In this document: positions 1-7,812 of the stretch, piece after piece
Numbering within the stretch: the first letter of the stretch is position 1
Layout of the letters: each line of letters opens with the position of its first letter
Assembly: GCA_050700385.1 (NCBI GenBank)
Contig: JBOHGT010000495.1
Location: 1 to 13,870 of the forward strand
From: WHSY01 sp050700385
GTDB lineage: Bacteria; Actinomycetota; Actinomycetes; Mycobacteriales; Pseudonocardiaceae
Reading direction: 5' to 3'
Length of the DNA stretch: 13,870 bases
Notes under the pieces: model-generated
Database searches by the model: none
Told to the model about the DNA's origin: nothing
What the model saw: only the letters and a program-made list of their open reading frames with translations
Position numbers and translations under genes: made by a program

Positions 1-32
1 GGATAATCCTGGCCGCTGCCCGGCAGTGAACG

Positions 33-1679
33 TCAGCCGACCCTGACCGACACCAGATCGAGCTCGCCGAGCGGCGTGGCCGTCACATTCCGGAGCCGCT
101 CCGACCAGCCTGACTGATCTTCGTAGAAGTAGACCGGGATGGCAGGCATATCCTGGATGACCATCCGCTCGGCCTCCTGGTACAGCTGGTTCGCCCGGTC
201 CTCGGACGTGGCAGCGTCAGCTTCGGCGAGCTTGGCGTCCACCGACGGGCTGGAGTAGTCACCGTCGTTGGACGAGGCGCCGGTGCGGTAGAGCGGGTTG
301 AGGAAGTTCTCGACCGACGGGTAGTCGGCCACCCATCCGGACCGGTAGATCGCCGACATCTGGCGCGCGTTGATCGCCTCGCGGAACTGGCCGAACGTCG
401 TGACCGGGACGAACCGGCACTCGCGACCCAGAGCGTTGGCGATGCTGTTGCACGCCGCCGTCATCCACTCCTCGTTGCCCGCCGCGTCGACGTTGGACGT
501 GAGCTCGATCGGCCCGGTGAAGCCGGTGGCATCGAACAGCCGCTTGGCCTCCTCGGGCCGGAACTCGCAGAGCTCGCCGCACTGGTCGGTCCCGCGCCCG
601 GGGATGTTCGGCGCGACCAGGCCGTCCGCCGGTGGCCGGGTGCCGTTGAAGATCTGCTCGTTGAGCTGCTCACGGTCGATCGCCATCGAGAGGGCCCTGC
701 GCAGGTCCGGGTTGGCATAGCGCGGGTCGTACAGCGGGAAGGTCATGGTCTGGATCTGCAGTATGGGACGGGAGACCGATCGGTTCTCGAGGTCGGTGCG
801 GTAGAGGTTGTCGGTCACCGCGGAGGGCGGCAGGGTGTCGAGGAAGTCGAGGTTGTTCGCGACCACGTCGGCGTAGGCGGCCTCGTCCGACTCGTAGATC
901 CGGAACTCCACGCCGGCGACGCTGGGCTTGCGCTCACCGGCGTAGTCCTCGTACCGGCTGAGCGTGATGTTGACACCCGGCTGGCGGGACTCGAAGCGGA
1001 ACCCGCCGTTGCCGATCGGGTTGGCCTCGAAGGCCTCCTGGTCGGTGAAGAACGCGTCCGGCAGCGGCGAGAAGGCCGAGTACCCGAGCTGGGTGGGGAA
1101 CACCGCGAACGGCTCGGCCAGCGTGACCTCGATGGTGTAGTCGTCCACCACACGAAGCCCCGACATGGTCTTCGCGGCGGGCTGCGGGGCCTGCTGCGGC
1201 CCGTTCTCGCCGTCCGGGTCCTCGGTGTGGACGTCGGCGTAGCCCTGGATCTGGGCGAAGAAGCTGGCGCTCTGCTGCGCGTTGGGCGAGTAGGCGGTGT
1301 AGTTCCAGGCATCGACGAAATCGTCTGCCTGCACCGGGGTACCGTCGTGGAACGTCCAGCCCCGTTCGAGCTTGATCGTGTACACCTTCGAGTCGGTGGT
1401 CTCGATCGATTCGGCCACCTCGTTGTACGGCTCCGCGGTCTCCGGGTCGTACCCCACCAGCCCGGTGAACAGCGCGTCGACCACCTTGCCGCCACCGGTC
1501 TCCGTGGTGTTCCCCGGGACCAGCGGATTCTCCGGTTCTGTGGTGAAGACGCTGATGGTGGCGTCCTGCTGGGACTGACCGCCTTGTTGTGCCTGTCCAC
1601 AGCCCGTCGCCAGCAGCGCCATCGACACCGGCACCGCAAGCCAGGCCGCAACTCGTCGTGTTCGCATGGGCAACCTCAT
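33..1679 (-). CDS. Peptide ABC transporter substrate-binding lipoprotein (SBP_bac_5 family), last gene of the importer operon
   Basis: This 548-residue extracellular solute receptor is expected to be lipid-anchored outside the membrane and to pass peptides to the permease pair encoded upstream. Residues 1-27 form a lipoprotein signal: a basic start (MRTRR after the first four residues), a hydrophobic stretch and the lipobox ATGC with Cys27. The family 5 hallmark WTFHDGTPV lies at about residues 108-116 and is followed by a DDFVDAW segment; the length is usual for family 5. The ATG at 1679 is preferred over an in-frame ATG at 1667 because AGGAG (1685-1689) lies 5 bases before it. The reading frame stays open further upstream, but that part has no signal peptide or ribosome site. 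The gene follows the F-type ATPase gene by 55 bases, so it is probably co-transcribed. It is only distantly similar to the other binding protein of the operon (start 7634). Family and role are secure by sequence pattern; the peptide bound is unknown. Confidence 0.93.
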   Translation of the reverse strand: MRLPMRTRRVAAWLAVPVSMALLATGCGQAQQGGQSQQDATISVFTTEPENPLVPGNTTETGGGKVVDALFTGLVGYDPETAEPYNEVAESIETTDSKVYTIKLERGWTFHDGTPVQADDFVDAWNYTAYSPNAQQSASFFAQIQGYADVHTEDPDGENGPQQAPQPAAKTMSGLRVVDDYTIEVTLAEPFAVFPTQLGYSAFSPLPDAFFTDQEAFEANPIGNGGFRFESRQPGVNITLSRYEDYAGERKPSVAGVEFRIYESDEAAYADVVANNLDFLDTLPPSAVTDNLYRTDLENRSVSRPILQIQTMTFPLYDPRYANPDLRRALSMAIDREQLNEQIFNGTRPPADGLVAPNIPGRGTDQCGELCEFRPEEAKRLFDATGFTGPIELTSNVDAAGNEEWMTAACNSIANALGRECRFVPVTTFGQFREAINARQMSAIYRSGWVADYPSVENFLNPLYRTGASSNDGDYSSPSVDAKLAEADAATSEDRANQLYQEAERMVIQDMPAIPVYFYEDQSGWSERLRNVTATPLGELDLVSVRVG

Positions 1680-1684
1680 CCCGT

Positions 1685-1689
1685 CTCCT
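1685..1689 (-). promoter_or_regulatory. Ribosome binding site deciding the start of the second binding protein
   Basis: The minus strand reads AGGAG here, 5 bases before the ATG at 1679. The other in-frame ATG at 1667 would be 17 bases away, so this site selects 1679. Confidence 0.6.
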
Positions 1690-1734
1690 GGCCGATGCTG
1701 CAGACCACGACAAACTACCCCAGTAGTGATCGCG

Positions 1735-2775
1735 TCAGACGACCTCGCGGACCTCGGCGAAGTGGCAGGCCGACAGCGTGTTGCTGCCGGCGCGGCGCAC
1801 CAGCGGCGGCTCCTCGGTCGCACAGATCTCTTGCGCCTTCCAGCAGCGCGAGCGAAACCGGCACCCGCTCGGCGGGTTCACCGGGCTCGGCACGTCCCCG
1901 GTCAGCACGATCCGCCGGCGCTGCCGCTCGGCCTTCGGATCGGGCAGCGGCACCGCCGAGAGCAGCGCCTGGGTGTAGGGGTGGGTGGCACGGGAGTAGA
2001 TCTCGTCCCGCTCCCCGATCTCCACGATCTTGCCCAGGTACATCACGGCGACCCGGTCGCAGATGTGCCGTACCACCGACAGGTCGTGCGCGACGAACAG
2101 GTAGGCGAGCCCGAGGCGCTCCTGCAGCTCCTCGAGCAGGTTCACCACCCCGGCCTGCACCGAGACGTCCAGCGCGGACACCGGCTCGTCGAGCACGACG
2201 AGCTTGGGCTCCAGGGCCAGCGCGCGGGCGATGCCGATCCGCTGCCGCTGCCCTCCGGAGAACTCGTGCGGGTAGCGGTTGCGGTGCTCGGGGTTGAGCC
2301 CGACCAGGTCGAGCAGGGTGTCCACCCGCTGCTGGACGTCGCGCCCGCCCGAACCGATCCGGTGGATGAGGTAGGGCTCGGAGACGATGTCGTTGACCGA
2401 CCAGCGGGGGTTCAGCGACGCGTAGGGGTCCTGGAACACGATCTGCATGTCCCGGCGCACGCCCCGCAGCGCCTTGGTGCTCATCGTGGTGAGCTCCCGG
2501 CCCTCGAAGCGCACGGAACCGGAGGTGGGCCGGTGCAGCTGCAGGATCGCCCGGCCGGTGGTGGACTTGCCGCAGCCGGACTCGCCGACCAGTCCGAGGG
2601 TCTCCCCCGCGGCCAGGTCGAACGACAGTCCGGACACTGCCTGCACGTGCCCGGTGGTACGCGGGATGATCCCGCCACCGCGTAGCGGGAACGTCTTGAC
2701 CAGGTCGGTGACCTGCAGCAGCGGGCCGGTCCGGATCCCGGAACCGGCGGGGGCTCGCTCGACGTGGGTGGTCAT
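1735..2775 (-). CDS. Oligopeptide ABC transporter ATP-binding protein, OppF/DppF type
   Basis: One of two cytoplasmic ATPases that power peptide import. The 346-residue product shows Walker A GESGCGKST (64-72), the Q-loop in VFQDPYASLNP (Gln115), the ABC signature SGGQ (173-176), Walker B LVVLDEP (192-198) and the switch His230 in VAHDLS. After the ATPase core comes the oligopeptide-transporter C-terminal extension, including the four-cysteine pattern that begins GCRFRSRC; similar cysteines are known in Opp/Dpp ATPases, and an iron-sulfur cluster has been described for mycobacterial relatives (recalled, not checked here). Its ATG shares ATGA with the stop of the D-type ATPase gene (4-base overlap, 2772-2775), a sign of coupled translation. 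The pairing with a D-type ATPase and the FQDPYASLNPR sequence favour the F subunit. The actual peptide or metal-peptide substrate cannot be told. Confidence 0.96.
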   Translation of the reverse strand: MTTHVERAPAGSGIRTGPLLQVTDLVKTFPLRGGGIIPRTTGHVQAVSGLSFDLAAGETLGLVGESGCGKSTTGRAILQLHRPTSGSVRFEGRELTTMSTKALRGVRRDMQIVFQDPYASLNPRWSVNDIVSEPYLIHRIGSGGRDVQQRVDTLLDLVGLNPEHRNRYPHEFSGGQRQRIGIARALALEPKLVVLDEPVSALDVSVQAGVVNLLEELQERLGLAYLFVAHDLSVVRHICDRVAVMYLGKIVEIGERDEIYSRATHPYTQALLSAVPLPDPKAERQRRRIVLTGDVPSPVNPPSGCRFRSRCWKAQEICATEEPPLVRRAGSNTLSACHFAEVREVV

Positions 2776-3821
2776 GCGCTCGGCGTCTCCTGTTCGGACA
2801 GCTCACGCGCGAACAGCCGCTGCGGGTCGCTCATGCCGACGAGTTCGGGCCACCGGACGCAGCGCGACAGGTGCGCGGACCCGGTGTCGACGAGCTCGGG
2901 CTCGGCGGTCACGCACTCCGGCGCCGCCATCGGGCAGCGCGGGGAGAACGTGCACCCCTGCGGCAGGTAGGTCAGCGAAGGGGGGGCGCCGGCGATCGGG
3001 GTCAGCCGCCGGCCGACCTGGCCGGCGTTGGGGATGGAGCCCATCAGACCCACCGTGTACGGCATCCGTGGCGCCTCGAAGACCTCCTCGACCCCGCCGG
3101 ACTCCACGATCGTGCCGCCGTACATCACCTGGACCCGGTCGACCATACCGGCGACCACGCCGAGGTCGTGGGTGATCAGCATGATCGCCGCGCGGGTCTG
3201 CTCCCGGATCCGCAGCAGCGTCTCGAGGACCTGCGCCTGCACCGTGACGTCCAGCGCCGTCGTCGGTTCGTCGGCGATGATGAGGTCCGGGTCGTTGATG
3301 ATCGACATCGCGATCACGGCGCGCTGCCGCATCCCGCCGGAGAACTCGTGCGGGTACTGGTTGGCCCGCTGGTCCGGCTGCGGGATACCGACCAGATCCA
3401 GCGCCTCGACCGCCTTCGACCAGGCCGGGCGCTTGGACACCTTGTGGTGCGTCCGGTAGGCCTCGGCAAGCTGCCAGCCCACGGTGTAGACCGGGTTCAG
3501 CGAGGTCATCGGGTCCTGGAAGATCATCGCGATGTCATTGCCGCGGATCCGCTGCAGCTGCCTGACCGGGATCCCGACCAGCTCGGTGCCGTCGTAGTCG
3601 ATCGAGCCGGTGACCCTCGCGGTGGTCGGCAGCAGCCCCAGGATCGCCATCGAGGACACCGACTTGCCGGAGCCCGACTCCCCCACCACACCGAGCACCT
3701 CGCCACGACCCAGCGTGTAGGAGACATTGCGCACGGCGCGCACGACACCGTCCTCGGTCGGGAAGTCGACCGAGAGGTCTGTGACACGGAGCAGGGCCGC
3801 GCCCCTGCCCGAACCTGCCAT
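2772..3821 (-). CDS. Oligopeptide ABC transporter ATP-binding protein, OppD/DppD type
   Basis: The second ATPase of the importer, 349 residues, acting on the cytoplasmic face with the F subunit. Visible motifs are Walker A GESGSGKS (47-54), the Q-loop in IFQDPMTSLNP, the ABC signature SGGM (161-164), Walker B LIIADEP (180-186) followed by TTALD, and His218 in LITHDLG. The C-terminal extension has the cysteine pattern starting GCTFSPRCP and ending near LSRC. The start is set at the ATG at 3821, which overlaps the permease C stop by one base (TGATG, 3819-3823). The frame is open further upstream, to 3935, but only antisense-like, non-homologous sequence lies there. FQDPMTSLNP and SGGM are typical of the D subunit. 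Confident in family; substrate unknown. Confidence 0.95.
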   Translation of the reverse strand: MAGSGRGAALLRVTDLSVDFPTEDGVVRAVRNVSYTLGRGEVLGVVGESGSGKSVSSMAILGLLPTTARVTGSIDYDGTELVGIPVRQLQRIRGNDIAMIFQDPMTSLNPVYTVGWQLAEAYRTHHKVSKRPAWSKAVEALDLVGIPQPDQRANQYPHEFSGGMRQRAVIAMSIINDPDLIIADEPTTALDVTVQAQVLETLLRIREQTRAAIMLITHDLGVVAGMVDRVQVMYGGTIVESGGVEEVFEAPRMPYTVGLMGSIPNAGQVGRRLTPIAGAPPSLTYLPQGCTFSPRCPMAAPECVTAEPELVDTGSAHLSRCVRWPELVGMSDPQRLFARELSEQETPSA

Positions 3822-4747
3822 CAGGCACGCACCCTCGTCTGCCGCGGGTCGAACGCGTCCCGCATGCCGTCGCCGATGAAGTTGATGCACAGCGAGATGG
3901 TCACGAGGACCAGGAAGGGTGCCCAGAACAACCACGGTCGCCCGGTGAACTGCTCGTAATTGTCATAGATCACCTGCCCGAGCGAGGTGTCCGGCGGGCG
4001 CACCCCGAGACCGATGAACGACAGCGCCGCCTCGGCGAGCACCGCGGTGGCGACGGCGAGCGTCGCGTTCACCGCGATGATGCCGGTCAGGTTGGGCAGG
4101 ATGTGGCGGAACACGATCCGCGGGGTGCTCGCTCCGAGTGCCCGCGCCGCCTCGATGAACTCCCGCTCGGACAGCGACAGCGTCTCGCCGCGGTTGATGC
4201 GGGCTACCTGCATCCAGCTGAACAAGCCGAGAACGAGCGCCACCGTGTACCAGCTGCCGCCGACACCGCTCACGAGGACGCCGGCCACCGCGATGAGCGG
4301 GAAGATGAGGAACAGGTCGACCACGCGGTTGATGAGGGTGTCGACGGGCCCCTTGAGGTAGCCGCCCAGGGCACCCAGGGTCACCCCGATCATCGTCGCC
4401 ATGGCCGCGACGACGATCGCGATGAGCAGCGAGTACTGGGTGCCGCGCAGTACCAGCGCGCCCATGTCCCGGCCTATCTGGTCGGTGCCCAGGATGTGCG
4501 CGCCGCTGGGATCTTCGAAGAAGCCGCCGCCGGTGTAGCGGTGGTCATACGGGTAGAGCAGCGGGGTGATCACCACTGCCAGCACCAGCAGCACGAACAG
4601 CACGACGCTGACCATCGCGGCGCGATGGCGCAGGAACCGGCGCAACACGGTCTGCCACTGCTTGCGGGCCCCGGTGCCGAACCCGGCGTGGTCCGGGCCC
4701 TGCTCCGCGGGGGTCGCGGAGGTCTGCAGGGTCGTCAGGTCAGCCAA
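3821..4747 (-). CDS. Peptide ABC transporter permease, OppC/DppC type
   Basis: Inner-membrane permease of 308 residues (binding-protein-dependent transport domain). A cytoplasmic N-terminus of about 40 residues precedes the first membrane helix (MVSVVLFVLLVLAVVITPLL). A periplasmic loop with the C-type phrase HILGTDQIGRD follows, then about five more helices. The EAA loop that contacts an ATPase is visible around ARALGASTPRIVFRHILPN. The start is a TTG at 4747, which overlaps the end of permease B by 8 bases; no ATG or GTG occurs in frame until the methionine at about residue 45 inside helix 1, so TTG is the only sensible start. GAGGA at 4754-4758 supports it. Its stop overlaps the start of the D ATPase gene by one base. 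Nothing looks broken. Confidence 0.94.
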   Translation of the reverse strand: MADLTTLQTSATPAEQGPDHAGFGTGARKQWQTVLRRFLRHRAAMVSVVLFVLLVLAVVITPLLYPYDHRYTGGGFFEDPSGAHILGTDQIGRDMGALVLRGTQYSLLIAIVVAAMATMIGVTLGALGGYLKGPVDTLINRVVDLFLIFPLIAVAGVLVSGVGGSWYTVALVLGLFSWMQVARINRGETLSLSEREFIEAARALGASTPRIVFRHILPNLTGIIAVNATLAVATAVLAEAALSFIGLGVRPPDTSLGQVIYDNYEQFTGRPWLFWAPFLVLVTISLCINFIGDGMRDAFDPRQTRVRA

Positions 4748-5738
4748 GACGGATCCTCGGGTCCAGGAAGCCGTACAGGATGTCGGCGGCGAGGTTGAAC
4801 AGCACCGTCACCACCGCGACGATCATCAACCAGCCCATCAGGGTGTTCGGGTCGTACTGCCGGACGGACTCCACCAGCAGGACCCCCATCCCGTTCCAAC
4901 CGAACACGGTCTCGGTGATCACGGCGCCGGTCAGCACGGCGCCGAAGTTCAGCGAGAGCAGGGTGGCGACCGGGATCAGCGCGTTGCGGAAGGCGTGGCG
5001 GAAGATCACCCGGGACGGCGGGAGGCCCTTCGCCCGGGCCGTCCGCACGTAGTCGGTGTTCATGGTCTCGAGCATCGAGGAGCGCTGGAACCGGCTGTAG
5101 GCGGCGAAGCTGATCACCATCAGGCTCAGCGTGGGGAGCAGGAAGGTGCCGGTGTACTCGTAGAGCTGCTCGGAGAAACTGCCGGTGAAGCCGTCGTTGG
5201 GCGGACCCGCGGTGCGCAGCCACCGGTCGAAGCCCAGGTCGACCAGCACGTTGTTGAACTGGATGCCGTACGTCTTCAGCACGATCGCGACGCAGAACAG
5301 CGGCATCGAGAACATGACGAACGCGCCCGTGGTCGCCGAGTAGTCGAAGATCGAGTACTGCCGGACCGCGGCCAGCACGCCGACCGCGATGCCGAGCAGC
5401 AGGGCGAGGATCTCCGCCCCCAGCACCAGCCGGAAGGTCACCCAGAACGCCTGCGTGACGGTGTCGAACACATCGGCCCGGGCCTGGCCGGCGCCGAGCC
5501 GGACCCCCCATTCGCCCTGCAGGAAGTCGGTGAGCCAGGTCCAGTAGCGCTCGATCACCGGTTTGTCGAGGCCGAGCTCGCGCTCGGCGTTGGCGACCAC
5601 CGCCGCGCTGACGCCGGGCTGGGCGCGCAGGTTCGACAGCGGGTCACCGGACAGCGCGACCATCAGGTAGGCCAGGAAGGACCCGATCCCGAGGACCGGG
5701 AGCGATATCAGCAGGCGCCGGATGACGTATCGGACCAC
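4740..5738 (-). CDS. Peptide ABC transporter permease, OppB/DppB type
   Basis: Inner-membrane permease of 332 residues that pairs with the C-type permease to form the peptide channel. It starts with the standard B-subunit opening (MVRYVIRRLLISLPVLG...), has helix 1 at about residues 8-30, a large external domain (about 35-95) and then five further helices. The EAA loop ARAKGLPPSRVIFRHAFRN contacts an ATPase, and GAVLTGAVITETVFGWNGMG is the conserved late-helix sequence of the family. The start codon is GTG at 5738, preceded by GAGGAG eight bases upstream (5747-5752). The gene follows the first binding-protein gene by 78 bases, a spacer that can fold into a hairpin, and overlaps the next permease by 8 bases. 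Confidence 0.95.
   Translation of the reverse strand: MVRYVIRRLLISLPVLGIGSFLAYLMVALSGDPLSNLRAQPGVSAAVVANAERELGLDKPVIERYWTWLTDFLQGEWGVRLGAGQARADVFDTVTQAFWVTFRLVLGAEILALLLGIAVGVLAAVRQYSIFDYSATTGAFVMFSMPLFCVAIVLKTYGIQFNNVLVDLGFDRWLRTAGPPNDGFTGSFSEQLYEYTGTFLLPTLSLMVISFAAYSRFQRSSMLETMNTDYVRTARAKGLPPSRVIFRHAFRNALIPVATLLSLNFGAVLTGAVITETVFGWNGMGVLLVESVRQYDPNTLMGWLMIVAVVTVLFNLAADILYGFLDPRIRLG
4754..4758 (-). promoter_or_regulatory. Ribosome binding site for the TTG-started permease C gene
   Basis: The minus strand reads GAGGA followed by six bases and TTG at 4747. The site lies inside the last codons of permease B and is the main evidence for the TTG start. Confidence 0.6.
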
Positions 5739-5751
5739 GCGTGTGTCTCCT

Positions 5752-5789
5752 CACCGGGTCACCAGGGAGCCGGGTCGACCGGGCCGGTG
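5752..5789 (-). other. Possible hairpin in the spacer between binding protein and permease B
   Basis: CACCGG at 5752-5757 can pair with CCGGTG at 5784-5789, and GGTC at 5757-5760 with GACC at 5777-5780 as a competing or extending inner stem. Such hairpins often lie between a highly expressed binding-protein gene and its permease genes and protect the upstream message. In this GC-rich DNA a six-pair stem can arise by chance, and there is no T-run for a terminator. Confidence 0.25.
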
Positions 5790-5816
5790 CGTGGGACGAC
5801 GGTACCTCCGGCGGGT

Positions 5817-7634
5817 TCAGTTGCTGACCGCCCACTCGTTGGCGTTCCAGGTGACGCCGTCCGAGCCCTGGTAGTAGACGCTGTCGATGGCATCGGTGTA
5901 GGCCCACATGTTGGGCACCTGGAACAGCGGCAGCGATGCGTAGTCCTCGGCGATGAGCTGATCCACCTTCTTCAGCGCCTCGTCCCGCGTGCCCTCGTCG
6001 AACTCGGTCTTCACCGTCGCCCATGCCTGGTCGACCTGCGGGTTGGAGTAGGCCTGCCAGTTCTGCCCACCACCGGTCTGGTAGATCGGTGCCGGTGAGG
6101 ACTTCTGCGGCGTGCCGACCCAGGCGAACAGCGCCACGTCGTAGTCCCCCTCACTGACCCGCTCGTCCAGGAAGGTCGGGTCGATGTCGTCGCGGACCTC
6201 CATGCCGGCGGCGCGGCAATGCGACTGGATCAGCTGCACGGTCTGGATCCGGCGTGGCAGGTCGGTGTGGCTGATCCGGAAGCTCAGCCGCTGGCCGTTC
6301 CTGGCGTACACGCCGTCCTGCCCGAGCTGCCAGCCCGCCGCCTCGAGGGTCTGCTTGGCCTGGTTCGCATCGGCCGTCATCTTGTCGGAGTAGATGTCCT
6401 CGTAGGCCGACTCGCCGGGCAGGAAGGTCAGGCTACCCAGTGGCTTTGCCTCCGGGTCCACCCCGCGGACGAGCTTGTCCACCAGGTCGTTGCGGTCGAT
6501 GCACTGCGCGAACGCCTGCCGCACGGCCTTGTCCTTGAAGATCGGGTTGTCGAAGTTCAGGTCGAGGTGCTCGAAGGTCAGCCCACCACCGGACTGGAAC
6601 ACGACGCCCTGCGCGGACAGGTTGCGCAGCCGCTCGGCGACCACCGGGTCGGCCTGTGGGGCGATCACGTCGAAGTCCCCGTTCTCCAGGCCCTGCGCCT
6701 GCGCGGTGCCGTCGGCGATGTTGCGCAGCGTGATCCGCTCCGGACCGCCCGGGTTGCCCGCCCACTGCGGGTTGCGGGCCAGCGTCACCGAGGAGTTCTG
6801 CTGCCAGCTGTCGATCACATACGGGCCCGAGCCCGGCATGATGTTCTTGGTGAACCCGTTCCACCCGGTATTCCAGAACTCGGCCGCCTTCTGTAGGTCC
6901 GCGGCCGGCGAGTCCGGAGTGAGCTGGGTGATGTCGGCGATGCCGGTCTCCCGCTCGAGGACGTGTGCCGGTAGCAGCGAGCGCTGGACGTAGTTGCCCT
7001 GCCAGTCGGAGAACGGCGTCTCGTAGGTCTCGACGAGGGTCAGGTCGTCCCGGCACTCCACGTTGACCTGCTCGAGCCCGGTGGTGCTGGCCGGGGTGAA
7101 GAAGGACTGGGGGTTGCCCTCCGGGTCCAGGATCGGCTGGCCAGCCGGGTCCTGCTGCACGGCCTTGCCGCTCATCGCCAGCCAGGCCAGGTAGAAGTCG
7201 TCGCAGTCCCAGGCCTCGCCGTCGGACCACTTGATGTTCGGCTTGATCTTGTACGTGACGACCTGCGGGTCCTCGGAGGTGAGCTCGGCGGACTCCATCA
7301 CGTCGGTGTTGAGCAGGTACTCGAGGTTGCCGTCCAGCACGAACGGGTCAGTGAGCACCTGGTCCAGCACCAGGGTGTTGTTGAAGTTGTTGCCATCGGC
7401 AGTCTTGTTGTTGTACGCGGTGTAGGCGGCGTCGTGCGTGACCGTCACCGCAGGGCCGGATGCGACCTCGGGGGCGCGGTACGCGCTCTGGCCGATGGCA
7501 CCCTTGGCGTCGGGGCTGGCCTCACCGCTGCCGCCACCACCACCGTCGCCACCACCACCACCACCGCAGGCCGACAGGACGAGGGCGACGCCGAGGATGG
7601 CGGCCAGTGCCGGCATTCCCCTCAACTGCTTCAT
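5817..7634 (-). CDS. Peptide ABC transporter substrate-binding lipoprotein (SBP_bac_5 family), first gene of the importer operon
   Basis: A 605-residue lipoprotein receptor for the peptide importer. The signal peptide (MKQLRGMPALAAILGVALVL) ends in the lipobox LSAC with Cys23. A glycine-rich tether (about residues 24-37, six Gly, Asp, five Gly, Ser, Gly) follows, so the binding domain stands off the membrane. The family 5 segment appears as KWSDGEAWDCDDFYLAW, and further family blocks include the AVRQAFAQCIDRNDLV and GSGPYVIDSW regions. The ATG at 7634 has AGGAGG six to seven bases upstream. It is the first gene of the set, as usual for peptide importers, and the permease genes follow after 78 bases. 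It differs clearly from the receptor at the end of the operon, so the two may serve one transporter with different ligands (inference). Confidence 0.94.
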   Translation of the reverse strand: MKQLRGMPALAAILGVALVLSACGGGGGGDGGGGGSGEASPDAKGAIGQSAYRAPEVASGPAVTVTHDAAYTAYNNKTADGNNFNNTLVLDQVLTDPFVLDGNLEYLLNTDVMESAELTSEDPQVVTYKIKPNIKWSDGEAWDCDDFYLAWLAMSGKAVQQDPAGQPILDPEGNPQSFFTPASTTGLEQVNVECRDDLTLVETYETPFSDWQGNYVQRSLLPAHVLERETGIADITQLTPDSPAADLQKAAEFWNTGWNGFTKNIMPGSGPYVIDSWQQNSSVTLARNPQWAGNPGGPERITLRNIADGTAQAQGLENGDFDVIAPQADPVVAERLRNLSAQGVVFQSGGGLTFEHLDLNFDNPIFKDKAVRQAFAQCIDRNDLVDKLVRGVDPEAKPLGSLTFLPGESAYEDIYSDKMTADANQAKQTLEAAGWQLGQDGVYARNGQRLSFRISHTDLPRRIQTVQLIQSHCRAAGMEVRDDIDPTFLDERVSEGDYDVALFAWVGTPQKSSPAPIYQTGGGQNWQAYSNPQVDQAWATVKTEFDEGTRDEALKKVDQLIAEDYASLPLFQVPNMWAYTDAIDSVYYQGSDGVTWNANEWAVSN

Positions 7635-7660
7635 GCACAGACCTCCTGCTTCGGAATACC

Positions 7661-7721
7661 GTGGCTTCGGGGGAACGTGGCTTTCGGGGGAACGTGGCTT
7701 CGGGAAACACTGTGGCTCCGG
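7661..7721 (-). repeat. Four imperfect tandem copies of a 16-18 base motif in the operon leader
   Basis: On the plus strand GTGGCTTCGGGGGAAC (7661-7676) is followed by GTGGCTTTCGGGGGAAC (7677-7693), GTGGCTTCGGGAAACAC (7694-7710) and a short last copy GTGGCTCCGG (7712-7721). The array starts 27 bases upstream of the ATG of the first binding-protein gene and lies between the putative promoter region and the ribosome binding site. It is non-coding. It may be a tandem operator, part of a leader RNA structure, or a member of a dispersed repeat family; the sequence alone does not decide. Confidence 0.7.
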
Positions 7722-7768
7722 ACCCTAGGTCGCCCGGATGCGCAACCGTCACCACTTGGGCAGGTATT

Positions 7769-7784
7769 GTGACCAAAGGGTGAC
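7769..7784 (-). promoter_or_regulatory. Direct repeat GTCAC-N6-GTCAC, candidate response-regulator site upstream of the peptide-import operon
   Basis: The minus strand reads GTCACCCTTTGGTCAC, two GTCAC units with an 11-base period. OmpR/PhoB-family regulators of actinobacteria (MtrA, PhoP) bind direct repeats of this spacing with GTNAC-like half sites. It lies about 135-150 bases upstream of the first operon gene and just after the lpqW stop. It is a pattern match by eye only; no clear -10/-35 pair was found next to it. Confidence 0.3.
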
Positions 7785-7812
7785 ACGGTGGTGGGTGCCT
7801 GCCGCCGCTCGG

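Noticed and set aside
1714..1727. Small hairpin ACTAC/GTAGT with a four-base loop between ATPase F and the second binding protein
   Set aside because: Only five pairs, mostly weak, and no T-run; too little to call a terminator or processing site.
4566..6098. Plus-strand open frame of 510 codons opposite permease and binding-protein genes
   Set aside because: Antisense shadow rich in Arg, Gly, His and Asp without membrane segments or motifs; the minus-strand genes fully explain the DNA.
7525..7568. CCACCACC-type simple repeat
   Set aside because: It encodes the glycine-rich tether just after the lipobox cysteine of the first binding protein, a normal feature of actinobacterial lipoproteins.
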